NCBI RefSeq assembly: GCF_900129935.1
Contig: NZ_FQXJ01000009.1
Span: forward strand, 42,298-106,297
DNA from: Desulfosporosinus lacus DSM 15449
GTDB taxonomy: Bacteria; Bacillota; Desulfitobacteriia; Desulfitobacteriales; Desulfitobacteriaceae
DNA: 64,000 nt
Direction of reading: 5' to 3'
In this document: piece by piece, positions 45,786-53,673 of the stretch
Numbering within the stretch: the first letter of the stretch is position 1
Layout of the letters: each line of letters opens with the position of its first letter
Position numbers and translations under genes: made by a program
Notes under the pieces: model-generated
What the model saw: the letters and a program-made list of their open reading frames with translations, nothing else
What the model was told of the DNA's origin: nothing
The model's database searches: none

Positions 45786-46421
45786 TTACATACGACTTTG
45801 AACAACAGCAACTGTCTCAGCACAAATGACAGCGGCCTGCTCAAAGAGTCTGGCTCGTTCTGCCTTAACCCGCTCTTGATAAGCAACGTCTTTAATTCCA
45901 GGCAGGTTAATATCAACACTAAGCATTGCTGATTTCAGAGCACTCTCTGCTAAGTAAGCGGACACACCTACATCACTGATCGCTCCCTTATTTCCGATGG
46001 GTGCAAGTTTCTGAGCTAATTGCAACACTCTGAAACAGTTTTGGGAGATTCCCAGTGGAGTATCCGTAGCCGACACCAAGACTTCTTGCATTTTCTCGGT
46101 GCGCAGGGCTTTTTCTTCATCCGTCCCTTTGGGTAATTTTAAGACGTCCATGAAATTCGAGAATTCAGCAATATCTTGACTTAATCCACTCTTCAACAGG
46201 CCCAAAACAGCTTCCGCTTCAGCCAAAATTTCTTTTGCTTGAGGTTCAACCTCTTTATACTTTTCCTTACCAATTGTAAGGTTAGCAACCATACAAGTCA
46301 TTGAGGCCGCCAGTGCTCCGACATAAGCAGAAACGCTTCCCCCACCAGGTGTTGGAGAAGAACTGGCAGACACAGTCAAAAATTCTTCAGTGGTCCACTC
46401 CCATATTTTGTTCGTATCCAT
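45786..46421 (-). CDS. fchA: Methenyltetrahydrofolate cyclohydrolase/cyclodeaminase family (FchA)
   Basis: 211 aa, all-alpha cyclodeaminase fold: SSSPTPGGGSVSAYVGALAASMTCMVANLT near the N-terminus, KEKYKEVEPQAKEILAEAEA, and DVGVSAYLAESALKSAMLSV. Family members act on formimino- or methenyl-THF. Overlaps the folD start region (stop/start at 46421) and so is co-transcribed with folD, suggesting a shared one-carbon folate role. Confidence 0.88.
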   Translation of the reverse strand: MDTNKIWEWTTEEFLTVSASSSPTPGGGSVSAYVGALAASMTCMVANLTIGKEKYKEVEPQAKEILAEAEAVLGLLKSGLSQDIAEFSNFMDVLKLPKGTDEEKALRTEKMQEVLVSATDTPLGISQNCFRVLQLAQKLAPIGNKGAISDVGVSAYLAESALKSAMLSVDINLPGIKDVAYQERVKAERARLFEQAAVICAETVAVVQSRM

Positions 46422-47272
46422 CAGCGAACCCCTCCTTGCAGAACGATTCCCTTCAAGACATTGCGCATAATTAAGGCAGTGGTCAAGGAACCTACGCCAC
46501 CCGGTACGGGAGAAATCAACGCAGCCACATCTTGAACAGCCTCGAAATCAACATCCCCACAAATTCCTCCCGGGATTTCATTGATCCCAGCGTCAACAAC
46601 AATCGCTCCTGCTTTGACCATTTCCTTTTTGATCAGCTTAGCACGACCTACGGCAGCAATTAGAATATCTGCCTGACGGGTAAAGGCTCCTAAGTCAGGA
46701 GTTTTTGAGTGGCAAATCGTCACAGTAGCATTGTGCTTGAGAATCAGGAAAACTAAAGGTTTGCCAACGGTTTCTCCTCGGCCAACAATCACCACATGCT
46801 TTCCTGCAATTTCAACGCCTGAGCGCAAAAGCAACTCAATACAACTTTGCGGGGTGGCTGGAAATAATCCTTCTTCACCGCTTAGAATATATCCGCGATT
46901 GATAGGATGAACTCCGTCTACATCCTTATCCGGGCGCACTGCAGCCATAACCGTTTCCTTCCGAATCCCTTTAGGAAGCGGGAGTTCAATCATGATGCCA
47001 TGCACATTTTGATCATTATTAAGCTTTTCAATCGTCGCCAAGATTTCGGCTTCAGGGGTAGAACTCGGCATGGTGAAGAGTTCAAAGGCCATACCTATGC
47101 CCTCACAGACTTTCTGCTTGGACCGTGCATAAACTACCGATGCCGGGTCATCTCCGACAAGTATCACGGCAAGTTTAGGTTGTACTCCTTTTTCTTTCCA
47201 CGTTGCAATCTCCTCACGGATTTCTTCTTTAAGAATCTTGGATACAGCTTTTCCATCTAATAATTGAGCCAA
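46421..47272 (-). CDS. folD: Bifunctional methylene-THF dehydrogenase/methenyl-THF cyclohydrolase
   Basis: I choose the TTG at 47272 (MAQLLDGKAV), with GGAGTG six bases ahead; an ATG six codons earlier overlaps that RBS. 283 aa. Catalytic VYARSKQKVCEGIG (Tyr, Lys), IELPLPKG, PDKDVDGVHPIN, and NADP-binding VIVGRGETVGKPL; GDVDFEAV at the C-terminus. Makes formyl-THF precursors. In the Bacillus order folD follows xseA; here fchA lies between. Confidence 0.96.
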   Translation of the reverse strand: MAQLLDGKAVSKILKEEIREEIATWKEKGVQPKLAVILVGDDPASVVYARSKQKVCEGIGMAFELFTMPSSTPEAEILATIEKLNNDQNVHGIMIELPLPKGIRKETVMAAVRPDKDVDGVHPINRGYILSGEEGLFPATPQSCIELLLRSGVEIAGKHVVIVGRGETVGKPLVFLILKHNATVTICHSKTPDLGAFTRQADILIAAVGRAKLIKKEMVKAGAIVVDAGINEIPGGICGDVDFEAVQDVAALISPVPGGVGSLTTALIMRNVLKGIVLQGGVR

Positions 47273-47316
47273 AGGACACACTCCTTTCAAAATATTGTGA
47301 TTTTTAAACTTACAAG

Positions 47317-47341
47317 ACTCCCACTTCTATGAAGTGGGAGT
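47317..47341. other. Terminator-like hairpin after nfnB
   Basis: Perfect 11-bp stem ACTCCCACTTC/GAAGTGGGAGT with a 3-nt loop, between nfnB and folD. No strong T-tract follows on the minus strand (TCTTGTAAGTTTAAAAA). The sequence type resembles hairpins often seen beside IS200/IS605 elements; no transposase remains here. Confidence 0.45.
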
Positions 47342-47380
47342 TCTGATGTTCAGTTGATGTCCAGCTTGAGCAGAACGAGA

Positions 47381-48793
47381 TTATTTTCCTTTGAGATATT
47401 CATCAATACCTGCCGCAGCCTTCTTGCCGGCGCCCATAGCTAAAATAACCGTTGCAGCACCGGTAACGATGTCACCGCCTGCAAAAACTCCTGGTTTTGA
47501 GGTCACCAATGTTTCTGGATCTGCGACGATGTTGCCTCGCTTGTTTAACTCCAATCCAGGAGTAGATGTTGTTACAAGAGGGTTTGGACCTTGTCCGATG
47601 GCAACTACTACCGTGTCCATGGGAATATCAAATTCAGATCCTTTAATAGCAACCGGAGCACGTCGTCCTGAAGCATCCGGCTCTCCGAGTTCGTAGCGCA
47701 AGCAGGTCAGACTTTTTACCCATCCACGCTCGTCCCCTTCTATAGCAACAGGATTTGTTAACAGACGGAATTGGATACCCTCTTCTTCCGCATGTTCAAG
47801 CTCTTCTTTACGGGCTGGCATCTCATCACGAGAACGGCGATAGATGATATAAACATTTTCCGCACCCAAGCGCAAGGCAGTACGAGCAGAATCCATCGCC
47901 ACATTCCCTGCACCTAACACAGCGACATTCTTTCCAACTTTTACAGGGGTGGCGTACTCAGGGAACTTATAACCCTTCATCAAATTTGTCCGGGTTAAAA
48001 ACTCATTGGCCGAATAAACCCCATTTAAATTTTCTCCGGGGATATCCATAAAGTAGGGAAGTCCGGCACCGGTACCGATAAATACCGCATCATATCCGTT
48101 TTCCATAAGTTCATCGACGGAGGTGATTTTACCTACTACCTGATTCGTAAGGATTTCTACGCCCATTTGCTTAAGGTTATCAATTTCAGTTTGCACAATC
48201 TCTTTCGGCAGACGGAACTGAGGAATTCCATACATCAATACGCCCCCGGCAACGTGCAATGCTTCAAAAACAGTCACAGCATGCCCAGCTTTCGCCAAGT
48301 CTCCGGCACATGCTAATCCCGCAGGCCCTGCACCTATGATGGCGACACGCTTACCGCTCGCCTGGGGTTTCACAACCTCAGATTTACCGGATTGCATGCC
48401 AAAGTCAGCCGCGAAGCGCTCTAGTCGGCCAATAGCCACTGACTCCCCTTTGATTCCCAGAATACATTTACTTTCACATTGAGCTTCTTGCGGACATACT
48501 CGACCACAAACCGCAGGCAATGAATTTTTAACTTTCAGGACATTTCCAGCTTCCTGAAAATCTCCTTCCGCAATTTTCTTAATAAACTCCGGAATCATAA
48601 CTGAGACAGGACATCCTGTTACGCATTTAGGATTTTTACATTGTAAACAACGCTTAGCTTCTTCGATAGCTGTTTCTTGTGAGTATCCCAAAGCGACTTC
48701 TTCAAAGTTATGTGCCCTTACCTGAGGCTCCTGGCAAGGCATATCATGACGAGGGATTTTTACTTTTTTTGCGCTTTCAACTTTCTCTGTCAT
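47381..48793 (-). CDS. nfnB: NfnB: large subunit of ferredoxin-dependent transhydrogenase (gltA-like)
   Basis: 470 aa, related to the glutamate synthase small subunit. N-terminal Fe-S region with CLQCKNPKCVTGCPVSV and CGRVCPQEAQCESKCI. FAD site VAIIGAGPAGLACAGDLAKAGH and NAD(P) site VAVLGAGNVAMDSARTALRLGA follow, then GVFAGGDIVTG near the end. No glutamate synthase large subunit is present; with the adjacent NfnA it forms NADH-dependent reduced ferredoxin:NADP+ oxidoreductase, an electron-bifurcating enzyme. Start overlaps nfnA stop (TAATG). Alternative: stand-alone gltD-like protein. Confidence 0.85.
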   Translation of the reverse strand: MTEKVESAKKVKIPRHDMPCQEPQVRAHNFEEVALGYSQETAIEEAKRCLQCKNPKCVTGCPVSVMIPEFIKKIAEGDFQEAGNVLKVKNSLPAVCGRVCPQEAQCESKCILGIKGESVAIGRLERFAADFGMQSGKSEVVKPQASGKRVAIIGAGPAGLACAGDLAKAGHAVTVFEALHVAGGVLMYGIPQFRLPKEIVQTEIDNLKQMGVEILTNQVVGKITSVDELMENGYDAVFIGTGAGLPYFMDIPGENLNGVYSANEFLTRTNLMKGYKFPEYATPVKVGKNVAVLGAGNVAMDSARTALRLGAENVYIIYRRSRDEMPARKEELEHAEEEGIQFRLLTNPVAIEGDERGWVKSLTCLRYELGEPDASGRRAPVAIKGSEFDIPMDTVVVAIGQGPNPLVTTSTPGLELNKRGNIVADPETLVTSKPGVFAGGDIVTGAATVILAMGAGKKAAAGIDEYLKGK

Positions 48794-49635
48794 TAATGAT
48801 GCCCTCCTTCATGGTTACATTCCAACCGTGCCTTAGCCCTGTTTTCTTCATCTTTATAAAAAGCCAGACGTTTCATAGCTAAATCGAAATCTACCAAGTG
48901 GCCATCAAACTCCGGTCCATCGACACAGGCAAATTTTGTTTCGTTACCTACACTAATTCGGCAAGCACCGCACATTCCTGTCCCGTCAACCATAATTGGA
49001 TTCATGCTGACAATTGTTTTAATACCCAGTGACCGAGTATAATCGACTACGGCTTTCATCATGATCATGGGGCCGATAGCCCAAATTGCCTTAACTTGAT
49101 GTCCTTGAGCTAAAACCTCTGCCAATCCGTCGGTAACAAATCCTTTAACTCCTTGGCTCCCGTCGTTTGTGGCAATTACAACTTCGCTGCTGGCAGCGCG
49201 CATCTCATCTTCAAGAATCAGCAAATCTGCACTCCTGGAACCTAAGACGGATATTACGTGATTTCCCGCTTCTTTTAAAGCCCGAGCGATGGGATGAACG
49301 GGAGCAATACCTAAGCCGCCGCCGATGCAAACAACCGTACCATAATTTTCAATTTCAGAAGCAACCCCTAAAGGACCTACGAAATCCTGGAATTCATCCC
49401 CTTCATTCATGCCGGTAATGATAGCTGATGAATACCCTACATCTTGAATAACAATGGTGATAGTGCCTTTTTCTCGATCAAAATCCATGACAGTCAGTGG
49501 AATACGCTCACTAAGCTCATCCATACGAACAATTACAAACTGCCCGGGTTCAACTTTCGCGGCAACGGCCGGTGCATTGACTTCCAGCAAGGCGATACCG
49601 GTTGCCAACAATCTTTTTTTAACAACGTGGTACAT
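48793..49635 (-). CDS. nfnA: NfnA: small subunit, sulfide dehydrogenase/ferredoxin-NADP reductase type
   Basis: ATG at 49635 (MYHVVKKRLL) with GAGGAGGAG upstream; 280 aa. FAD-binding GQFVIVRMDELSERIPLT, VGPLGVASEIENYG, NAD-binding IGGGLGIAPVHPIARAL, and the [2Fe-2S] loop DGTGMCGACRISVG...FACVDGPEFDGH. Partner of nfnB, overlapping its start. Inserted between folD and nusB relative to the Bacillus order, so ferredoxin redox balance sits beside folate genes. Confidence 0.88.
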   Translation of the reverse strand: MYHVVKKRLLATGIALLEVNAPAVAAKVEPGQFVIVRMDELSERIPLTVMDFDREKGTITIVIQDVGYSSAIITGMNEGDEFQDFVGPLGVASEIENYGTVVCIGGGLGIAPVHPIARALKEAGNHVISVLGSRSADLLILEDEMRAASSEVVIATNDGSQGVKGFVTDGLAEVLAQGHQVKAIWAIGPMIMMKAVVDYTRSLGIKTIVSMNPIMVDGTGMCGACRISVGNETKFACVDGPEFDGHLVDFDLAMKRLAFYKDEENRAKARLECNHEGGHH

Positions 49636-49752
49636 TTGTCTCCTCCTCAATGTGAACAAAAATTCTCATATAATTTTTAATTCGAGATCTTTGCTCAATT
49701 TCCTTCAATTTTAAATGCACTGAAAAAATTGTAATATTCAAACTTATTCTCA

Positions 49753-50211
49753 TTAAGGGTTCGATGTCGCTTTCGAAGAAACATCGGCGCCTTTCTGCTC
49801 TGCTTTCACTGCGCTCTCCACAATACGGTCTAAAATCCCGTTAACGAATTTTGCAGATTCCTCTCCGCCAAAACGCTTCGCTAACTCAATTGCTTCGTTG
49901 AGACTTACTCGACCGGGTATATCCGACCGAAAGAGAATCTCATAGGTAGCCAAACGCATCACATTTCGATCCACTTTGGCCATACGGTTAATAGTCCAAT
50001 CTTGGGCAAATGAAGCAATCGTTTGATCAATCTGCTCTTGATGCGCTATTGTACCCTCCACAAGTTCCTGGGCAAAGTCTTTACTCGGCTCGGGGACGAC
50101 AAATTCCTTAGCCCAACGTTGAATTTCTTCCGCTATAATAAATGGTTCTTTCGTCAGGTCCCTTTGAAAAAGCACCTGTAATGCCGTTTCACGGGCTAAT
50201 CTTCGACTCAA
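49753..50211 (-). CDS. nusB: Transcription antitermination factor NusB
   Basis: 152 aa. All-helical: SRRLARETALQVLFQRDL start, DWTINRMAKVDRNVMRLATYEI and VSLNEAIELAKRFGGEESAKFVNGILD. Binds boxA in rRNA leaders with NusE. Last gene of the amaP block, downstream of DUF2273. Confidence 0.95.
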   Translation of the reverse strand: MSRRLARETALQVLFQRDLTKEPFIIAEEIQRWAKEFVVPEPSKDFAQELVEGTIAHQEQIDQTIASFAQDWTINRMAKVDRNVMRLATYEILFRSDIPGRVSLNEAIELAKRFGGEESAKFVNGILDRIVESAVKAEQKGADVSSKATSNP

Positions 50212-50257
50212 AGAAAATTCCTCCCTAAGTAAGCATAATTCTTAAATCATAATGACC

Positions 50258-50506
50258 TTAAAACTTGTTAAAATTTTTTTCTAACCAGGTTGAAATATCT
50301 TTGTGCTCATCTTGGCGCTTTCCTAAAACAAATCCCAGCACAACAAACAGGGCTAATACTAACGTTCGCCAAAAGCCAAGAGTTACCAATAGCAATCCCA
50401 GCAAAAATCCTATTGATGTTCCGAAGAGTTTACCCGGATGGCTCTCCAAGGCCCAAACTAAAAACTGCGAAATCTTCTCTCCAACTTTCAACCAAAAGCC
50501 ATTCAT
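50258..50506 (-). CDS. DUF2273 small membrane protein
   Basis: 82 aa with two TM helices (about 22-60: GKLFGTSIGFLLGLLLVTLGFWRTLVLALFVVLGFVLG split by a short loop). Usually follows amaP in Firmicutes, as here, where its ATG overlaps the amaP stop by 4 bp. Likely part of the Asp23/AmaP envelope-stress complex. Confidence 0.85.
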   Translation of the reverse strand: MNGFWLKVGEKISQFLVWALESHPGKLFGTSIGFLLGLLLVTLGFWRTLVLALFVVLGFVLGKRQDEHKDISTWLEKNFNKF

Positions 50507-51018
50507 CGTACGCGTACCGATTGAACTTTTTCTAAGCGGCGCACCAGCACTTTCACCTCTGCAACAATTATTCCAGTATAAAGCTCGACATCCTCTTTGA
50601 CCTTCGTCAAAAGCTCACCAGATATTTGAGGTATCAGAACCCCCTGTTCAAACTGACATAAAACTAAAATCTCCAGGCCTGCGTCACGTTGTCTAAGGTT
50701 TGATTTCACTTGTAACACACCAGGCAACGCCATTGCGCTGCGAGCAATAATCTCCTGCAAAGCATCGTGTGAAATCCGAACATCTCCGCCTTTTAACGAG
50801 GTTCGAAAGGAATAGTCCGTCCTCGTACGGGGACGCATAAACAATAACAAACCTAGCACAAGTAACACTCCAGCCGCGATGATACTTTCCCAAGGGTTCC
50901 ATCTCAACCAGTTAAGCCCTTGGGCAATTAAAAAATAAGGAAGCCCCCATCCTGTGGCAATTGCTAATATCCAAAGTGCCCCGAGGATCAAAAAGAGTCC
51001 TAAAGCATATGCCAACAT
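50503..51018 (-). CDS. amaP: Alkaline shock response membrane anchor AmaP
   Basis: 171 aa. Two N-terminal TM helices (about 5-27 and 43-62), then an Asp23-like soluble domain with RISHDALQEIIARSAMALPGV and GIIVAEVKVLVRRLE. AmaP tethers Asp23 to the membrane. Upstream lies a C/G-rich hairpin (51040-51063) that may attenuate transcription from asp23. Confidence 0.88.
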   Translation of the reverse strand: MLAYALGLFLILGALWILAIATGWGLPYFLIAQGLNWLRWNPWESIIAAGVLLVLGLLLFMRPRTRTDYSFRTSLKGGDVRISHDALQEIIARSAMALPGVLQVKSNLRQRDAGLEILVLCQFEQGVLIPQISGELLTKVKEDVELYTGIIVAEVKVLVRRLEKVQSVRVR

Positions 51019-51039
51019 CGTCGTCCCTTCTTTCAGAAA

Positions 51040-51063
51040 CCCCCCCTGGTCTTCCAGGGGGGG
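51040..51063 (-). terminator. GC-rich hairpin (attenuator or terminator) upstream of amaP
   Basis: Perfect 10-bp stem CCCCCCCTGG/CCAGGGGGGG with a 4-nt loop. The minus strand then reads TTTCTG, a weak T-tract, 22 bp before the amaP start. Confidence 0.55.
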
Positions 51064-51073
51064 CCTTCTTTAC

Positions 51074-51118
51074 ACTCGTCAGAAAGTATAACTTATCATT
51101 AATACTTTCTGACGAGTG
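51074..51118. repeat. Palindromic mini-element, copy 2 (asp23-amaP spacer)
   Basis: ACTCGTCAGAAAGTAT pairs exactly with ATACTTTCTGACGAGT; with one more 5' and two more 3' bases the full stem is 19 bp (51071-51089/51102-51120) around a 12-nt AT loop. The core equals the element at 16387-16426. Confidence 0.7.
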
Positions 51119-51205
51119 TAACTAGAGCTGCCGCCTGCACCTGCGGCTTCTCCGCTAAGCTAACACGTGCGAAGACAGTGTCTTCGGACGCCAGCTAAGT
51201 TTTCT

Positions 51206-51601
51206 TTACTTCAGACGGAAGTCTTCTTCTTTGGTATCCAATACCGGTTTAAAATTAACCCCTTGCACATGGACATTCGCTTCTACCACTTTAAGACCGG
51301 TCATACTCTCAATGGCTTCTTTTACTGCTTCCTGTACATTAAGAGCTACGTCGGGAATTGAGACACCATACTCTACAACAATAAATAAGTCCACGGCTAC
51401 TTCATGTTCACCGACTTCGACCTTAACCCCTTTGGACAGGTTTTTATTTCTGCCTAACATGTTCGCAAGGTCTCCCACTATGCCCCCGCTCATACCCACG
51501 ACGCCTTCTACCTCAGAAGCAGCTAATCCGGCAATAACTTCCACTACTTCATCAGCAATTCGGATAGACCCAAGGGAATTATCTGTTCCCAAACTTTCCA
51601 T
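51206..51601 (-). CDS. Asp23/Gls24 family envelope stress protein (YqhY)
   Basis: ATG at 51601 (MESLGTDNSL), with AAGGGGTG upstream; 131 aa. Asp23 core: IRIADEVVEVIAGLAASEVEGVVGM, VEVGEHEVAVDLFIVVEYG, and VVEANVHVQGVNF. In Bacillus yqhY sits beside accBC. Here a 187-bp structured spacer separates it from amaP, its usual anchor. Confidence 0.92.
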   Translation of the reverse strand: MESLGTDNSLGSIRIADEVVEVIAGLAASEVEGVVGMSGGIVGDLANMLGRNKNLSKGVKVEVGEHEVAVDLFIVVEYGVSIPDVALNVQEAVKEAIESMTGLKVVEANVHVQGVNFKPVLDTKEEDFRLK

Positions 51602-51615
51602 GCTCACACCCCTTA

Positions 51616-51671
51616 CTCGAGGTTCGAAGTTCGATGTTCGTGGTTCGAATATTGAACTTCATACCTCGCAT
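51616..51671. repeat. Period-7 tandem repeats (heptads), site 2
   Basis: Eight consecutive heptamers: CTCGAGG, TTCGAAG, TTCGATG, TTCGTGG, TTCGAAT, ATTGAAC, TTCATAC, CTCGCAT. The ends also form an inverted repeat (CGAGGT near 51618 with ACCTCG near 51663). Lies just upstream of the asp23 start. Confidence 0.7.
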
Positions 51672-51709
51672 TACCCTCACATATCGTGTTATTTCCCGAT
51701 AAGTCAACT

Positions 51710-51746
51710 AAACTATAGATGGAGTTAAACGCTCCATCTATAGTTT
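51710..51746. terminator. Rho-independent terminator of the accC operon
   Basis: 15-bp perfect stem AAACTATAGATGGAG/CTCCATCTATAGTTT with a 7-nt loop, about 90 bp past the accC stop. Confidence 0.75.
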
Positions 51747-51800
51747 GTTTCCATTATCTACATGTCGTTGACATTATATCAAATTAAGCCTGATCTAGCA

Positions 51801-51835
51801 ATTCGATATTCGAGGTTCGAACATCGAACCTCGAC
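51801..51835. repeat. Period-7 tandem repeats (heptads), site 3
   Basis: Five heptamers of NNTCGAN type (ATTCGAT, ATTCGAG, GTTCGAA, CATCGAA, CCTCGAC). The block TCGAGGTTCGA (51810-51820) pairs with TCGAACCTCGA (51824-51834) around a 3-nt loop. It ends 2 bp before the accC stop codon. Confidence 0.65.
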
Positions 51836-51836
51836 T

Positions 51837-53183
51837 TCACTCTCCCAGGATTCGGCGCTGAATAAAGTTTGTATATACTTCCCCCCGCTGATAAAAAGCA
51901 TTGTCCAATACTTTTAAATGAAAGGGGATGGTTGTATGAATCCCTTCGATAACAAATTCTTCAAGGGCACGCTTCATTCGAGCAATAGCTTCCTGCCTGG
52001 TGGCACCCCAGACAATTAATTTACCAACCATGGAGTCATAATAAGGCGAAACTGTATACCCTTGGTAGACCGCGCTGTCAACTCGCACTCCCGGTCCGCC
52101 TGGAACATGGTAGATATTGATCAACCCTGGGGAAGGCATAAAATTCTTATCCGGGTCTTCCGCATTAATTCGGCACTCAATAGCCCAACCACGCATTTGA
52201 ATATCTTCTTGAGTATAGCCAAGGGGTTCGCCTGCAGCTAAACGGATTTGTTCTTTCACTAAGTCAAGCCCGGTAACCATCTCGGTAACAGGATGCTCTA
52301 CTTGAATGCGTGTGTTCATTTCAATGAAGTAGAACTTTCCGTGCCGATCCAACAAAAACTCAATTGTTCCGGCATTCGAATAGTTAGCAGACTTGGCGGC
52401 TTTAACCGCTACAGCACCCATTTCAGCTCTCAACTCAGGACTTATGGCACTGGAAGGAGATTCTTCAAGCAATTTTTGATGGCGACGTTGCAAGGAACAA
52501 TCTCGCTCCCCTAAATGAATAACATTGCCATAATTATCTCCCAAAATTTGAATCTCTATGTGTCTCGGTTCCTCAACATATTTCTCAAGGTAAACCTCTG
52601 AATTGCCAAAGGAAGCTTTCGCTTCATTCTGGGCCGCCTGAATCGATTTACTCAATTCCTTAGCATTCTGTGCAACCCTCATTCCCTTGCCGCCACCGCC
52701 TGCTGAGGCTTTAATCAAGACAGGATATCCAATTTCTTCAGCCACTGCCCCAGCCGTTTCTTCATCTGTGATAACATCTTTTGAGCCAGGAACCACGGGG
52801 ACTCCGCCTTCAATCATCGTCTTGCGAGCCATGGCCTTATCTCCCATAGTTTCAATAACCGTAGGAGATGGTCCGATAAATGTAATATTACACGATCTAC
52901 ATATTTCAGAGAAGCGGGCATTTTCAGATAAGAAGCCGTATCCGGGATGAATTGCGTCAACCCCTGTTAATTCTGCTGCGCTGATGATATTTGGGATATT
53001 AAGATAACTCCTGGCACTTGCTACAGGGCCAATGCAGACCGCTTCGTCAGCTGCCTTTACGTGCAACGCTTCCCGATCTCCCTCAGAAAAAACAGCGACA
53101 GTCTCAATATCAAGCTCGCGACATGCTCTAATGATGCGCAAGGCAATTTCCCCACGATTAGCGATCAGGATTTTCTTAAACAT
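51837..53183 (-). CDS. accC: Biotin carboxylase (AccC/PycA type)
   Basis: ATG at 53183 ([10 protein letters not shown]); 448 aa. ATP-grasp fold: [63 protein letters not shown] and [18 protein letters not shown]. Carboxylates biotin on the BCCP of the gene just upstream in the operon. It may serve acetyl-CoA carboxylase, a two-subunit pyruvate carboxylase, or both. Confidence 0.94.
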   Translation of the reverse strand: MFKKILIANRGEIALRIIRACRELDIETVAVFSEGDREALHVKAADEAVCIGPVASARSYLNIPNIISAAELTGVDAIHPGYGFLSENARFSEICRSCNITFIGPSPTVIETMGDKAMARKTMIEGGVPVVPGSKDVITDEETAGAVAEEIGYPVLIKASAGGGGKGMRVAQNAKELSKSIQAAQNEAKASFGNSEVYLEKYVEEPRHIEIQILGDNYGNVIHLGERDCSLQRRHQKLLEESPSSAISPELRAEMGAVAVKAAKSANYSNAGTIEFLLDRHGKFYFIEMNTRIQVEHPVTEMVTGLDLVKEQIRLAAGEPLGYTQEDIQMRGWAIECRINAEDPDKNFMPSPGLINIYHVPGGPGVRVDSAVYQGYTVSPYYDSMVGKLIVWGATRQEAIARMKRALEEFVIEGIHTTIPFHLKVLDNAFYQRGEVYTNFIQRRILGE

Positions 53184-53196
53184 TCTCTTTTTCTCC

Positions 53197-53673
53197 TTAT
53201 TTTTCAATGACGAACAACGGTTGGCCATATTCAACAGGTTGACCGTTCTCTACAAGAATTTGAATAACTTTTCCTTCGATTTCCGACTCGATTTCGTTCA
53301 TGAGTTTCATGGCCTCAACGATGCAAACAGGTTGACCCGCTTCGATATGCTGTCCTACTTTTACAAAAGGAGCTGCCTCAGGAGATTGTGAACTATAGAA
53401 CGTTCCTACCATAGGAGAGGTGATCGTTTCCGTATTAGCGCTGATAATAGGTGCGGCTGCTTTTACTGCAGGTTCGACACTGTTTTGAGCAGGGACCCCA
53501 ACTGTTACGGACGGTGGGTTCCCTTCTTGACGTGCAGCAGTTACCGGAACACCCATTATTGCACTTGGTCCTTTGCGAATGGCGATTTTCACACCATCAC
53601 TTTCAAGATTTAATTCACTGATATCAGTCTCATCTATAATTTGGATTAATTCTTTTATTTCTTGTAAATTCAA
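53197..53673 (-). CDS. accB: Probable internal translation of free AccB (biotin carboxyl carrier protein)
   Basis: Within the fused ORF, a full AAGGAGG (53688-53682) lies eight bases before an in-frame TTG (53673-53671) encoding [10 protein letters not shown], which is exactly where AccB proteins begin. Translation from there gives 158 aa, normal AccB length, with an N-terminal helix, Pro/Ala-rich linker, SPMVGTFY, and the biotin site EAMKLMNE. In Bacillus a separate accB occupies this locus next to accC. Whether the ribosome uses it is untested. Confidence 0.55.
   Translation of the reverse strand: MNLQEIKELIQIIDETDISELNLESDGVKIAIRKGPSAIMGVPVTAARQEGNPPSVTVGVPAQNSVEPAVKAAAPIISANTETITSPMVGTFYSSQSPEAAPFVKVGQHIEAGQPVCIVEAMKLMNEIESEIEGKVIQILVENGQPVEYGQPLFVIEK

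Noticed and set aside
45641..45932. Frames on both strands between xseA and fchA
   Set aside because: They run through a terminator hairpin and period-7 repeats and contain no recognisable domain.
47317..47341. Remnant of an IS200/IS605 element
   Set aside because: Only one hairpin of that general type is present, with no transposase, TnpB or second end nearby.
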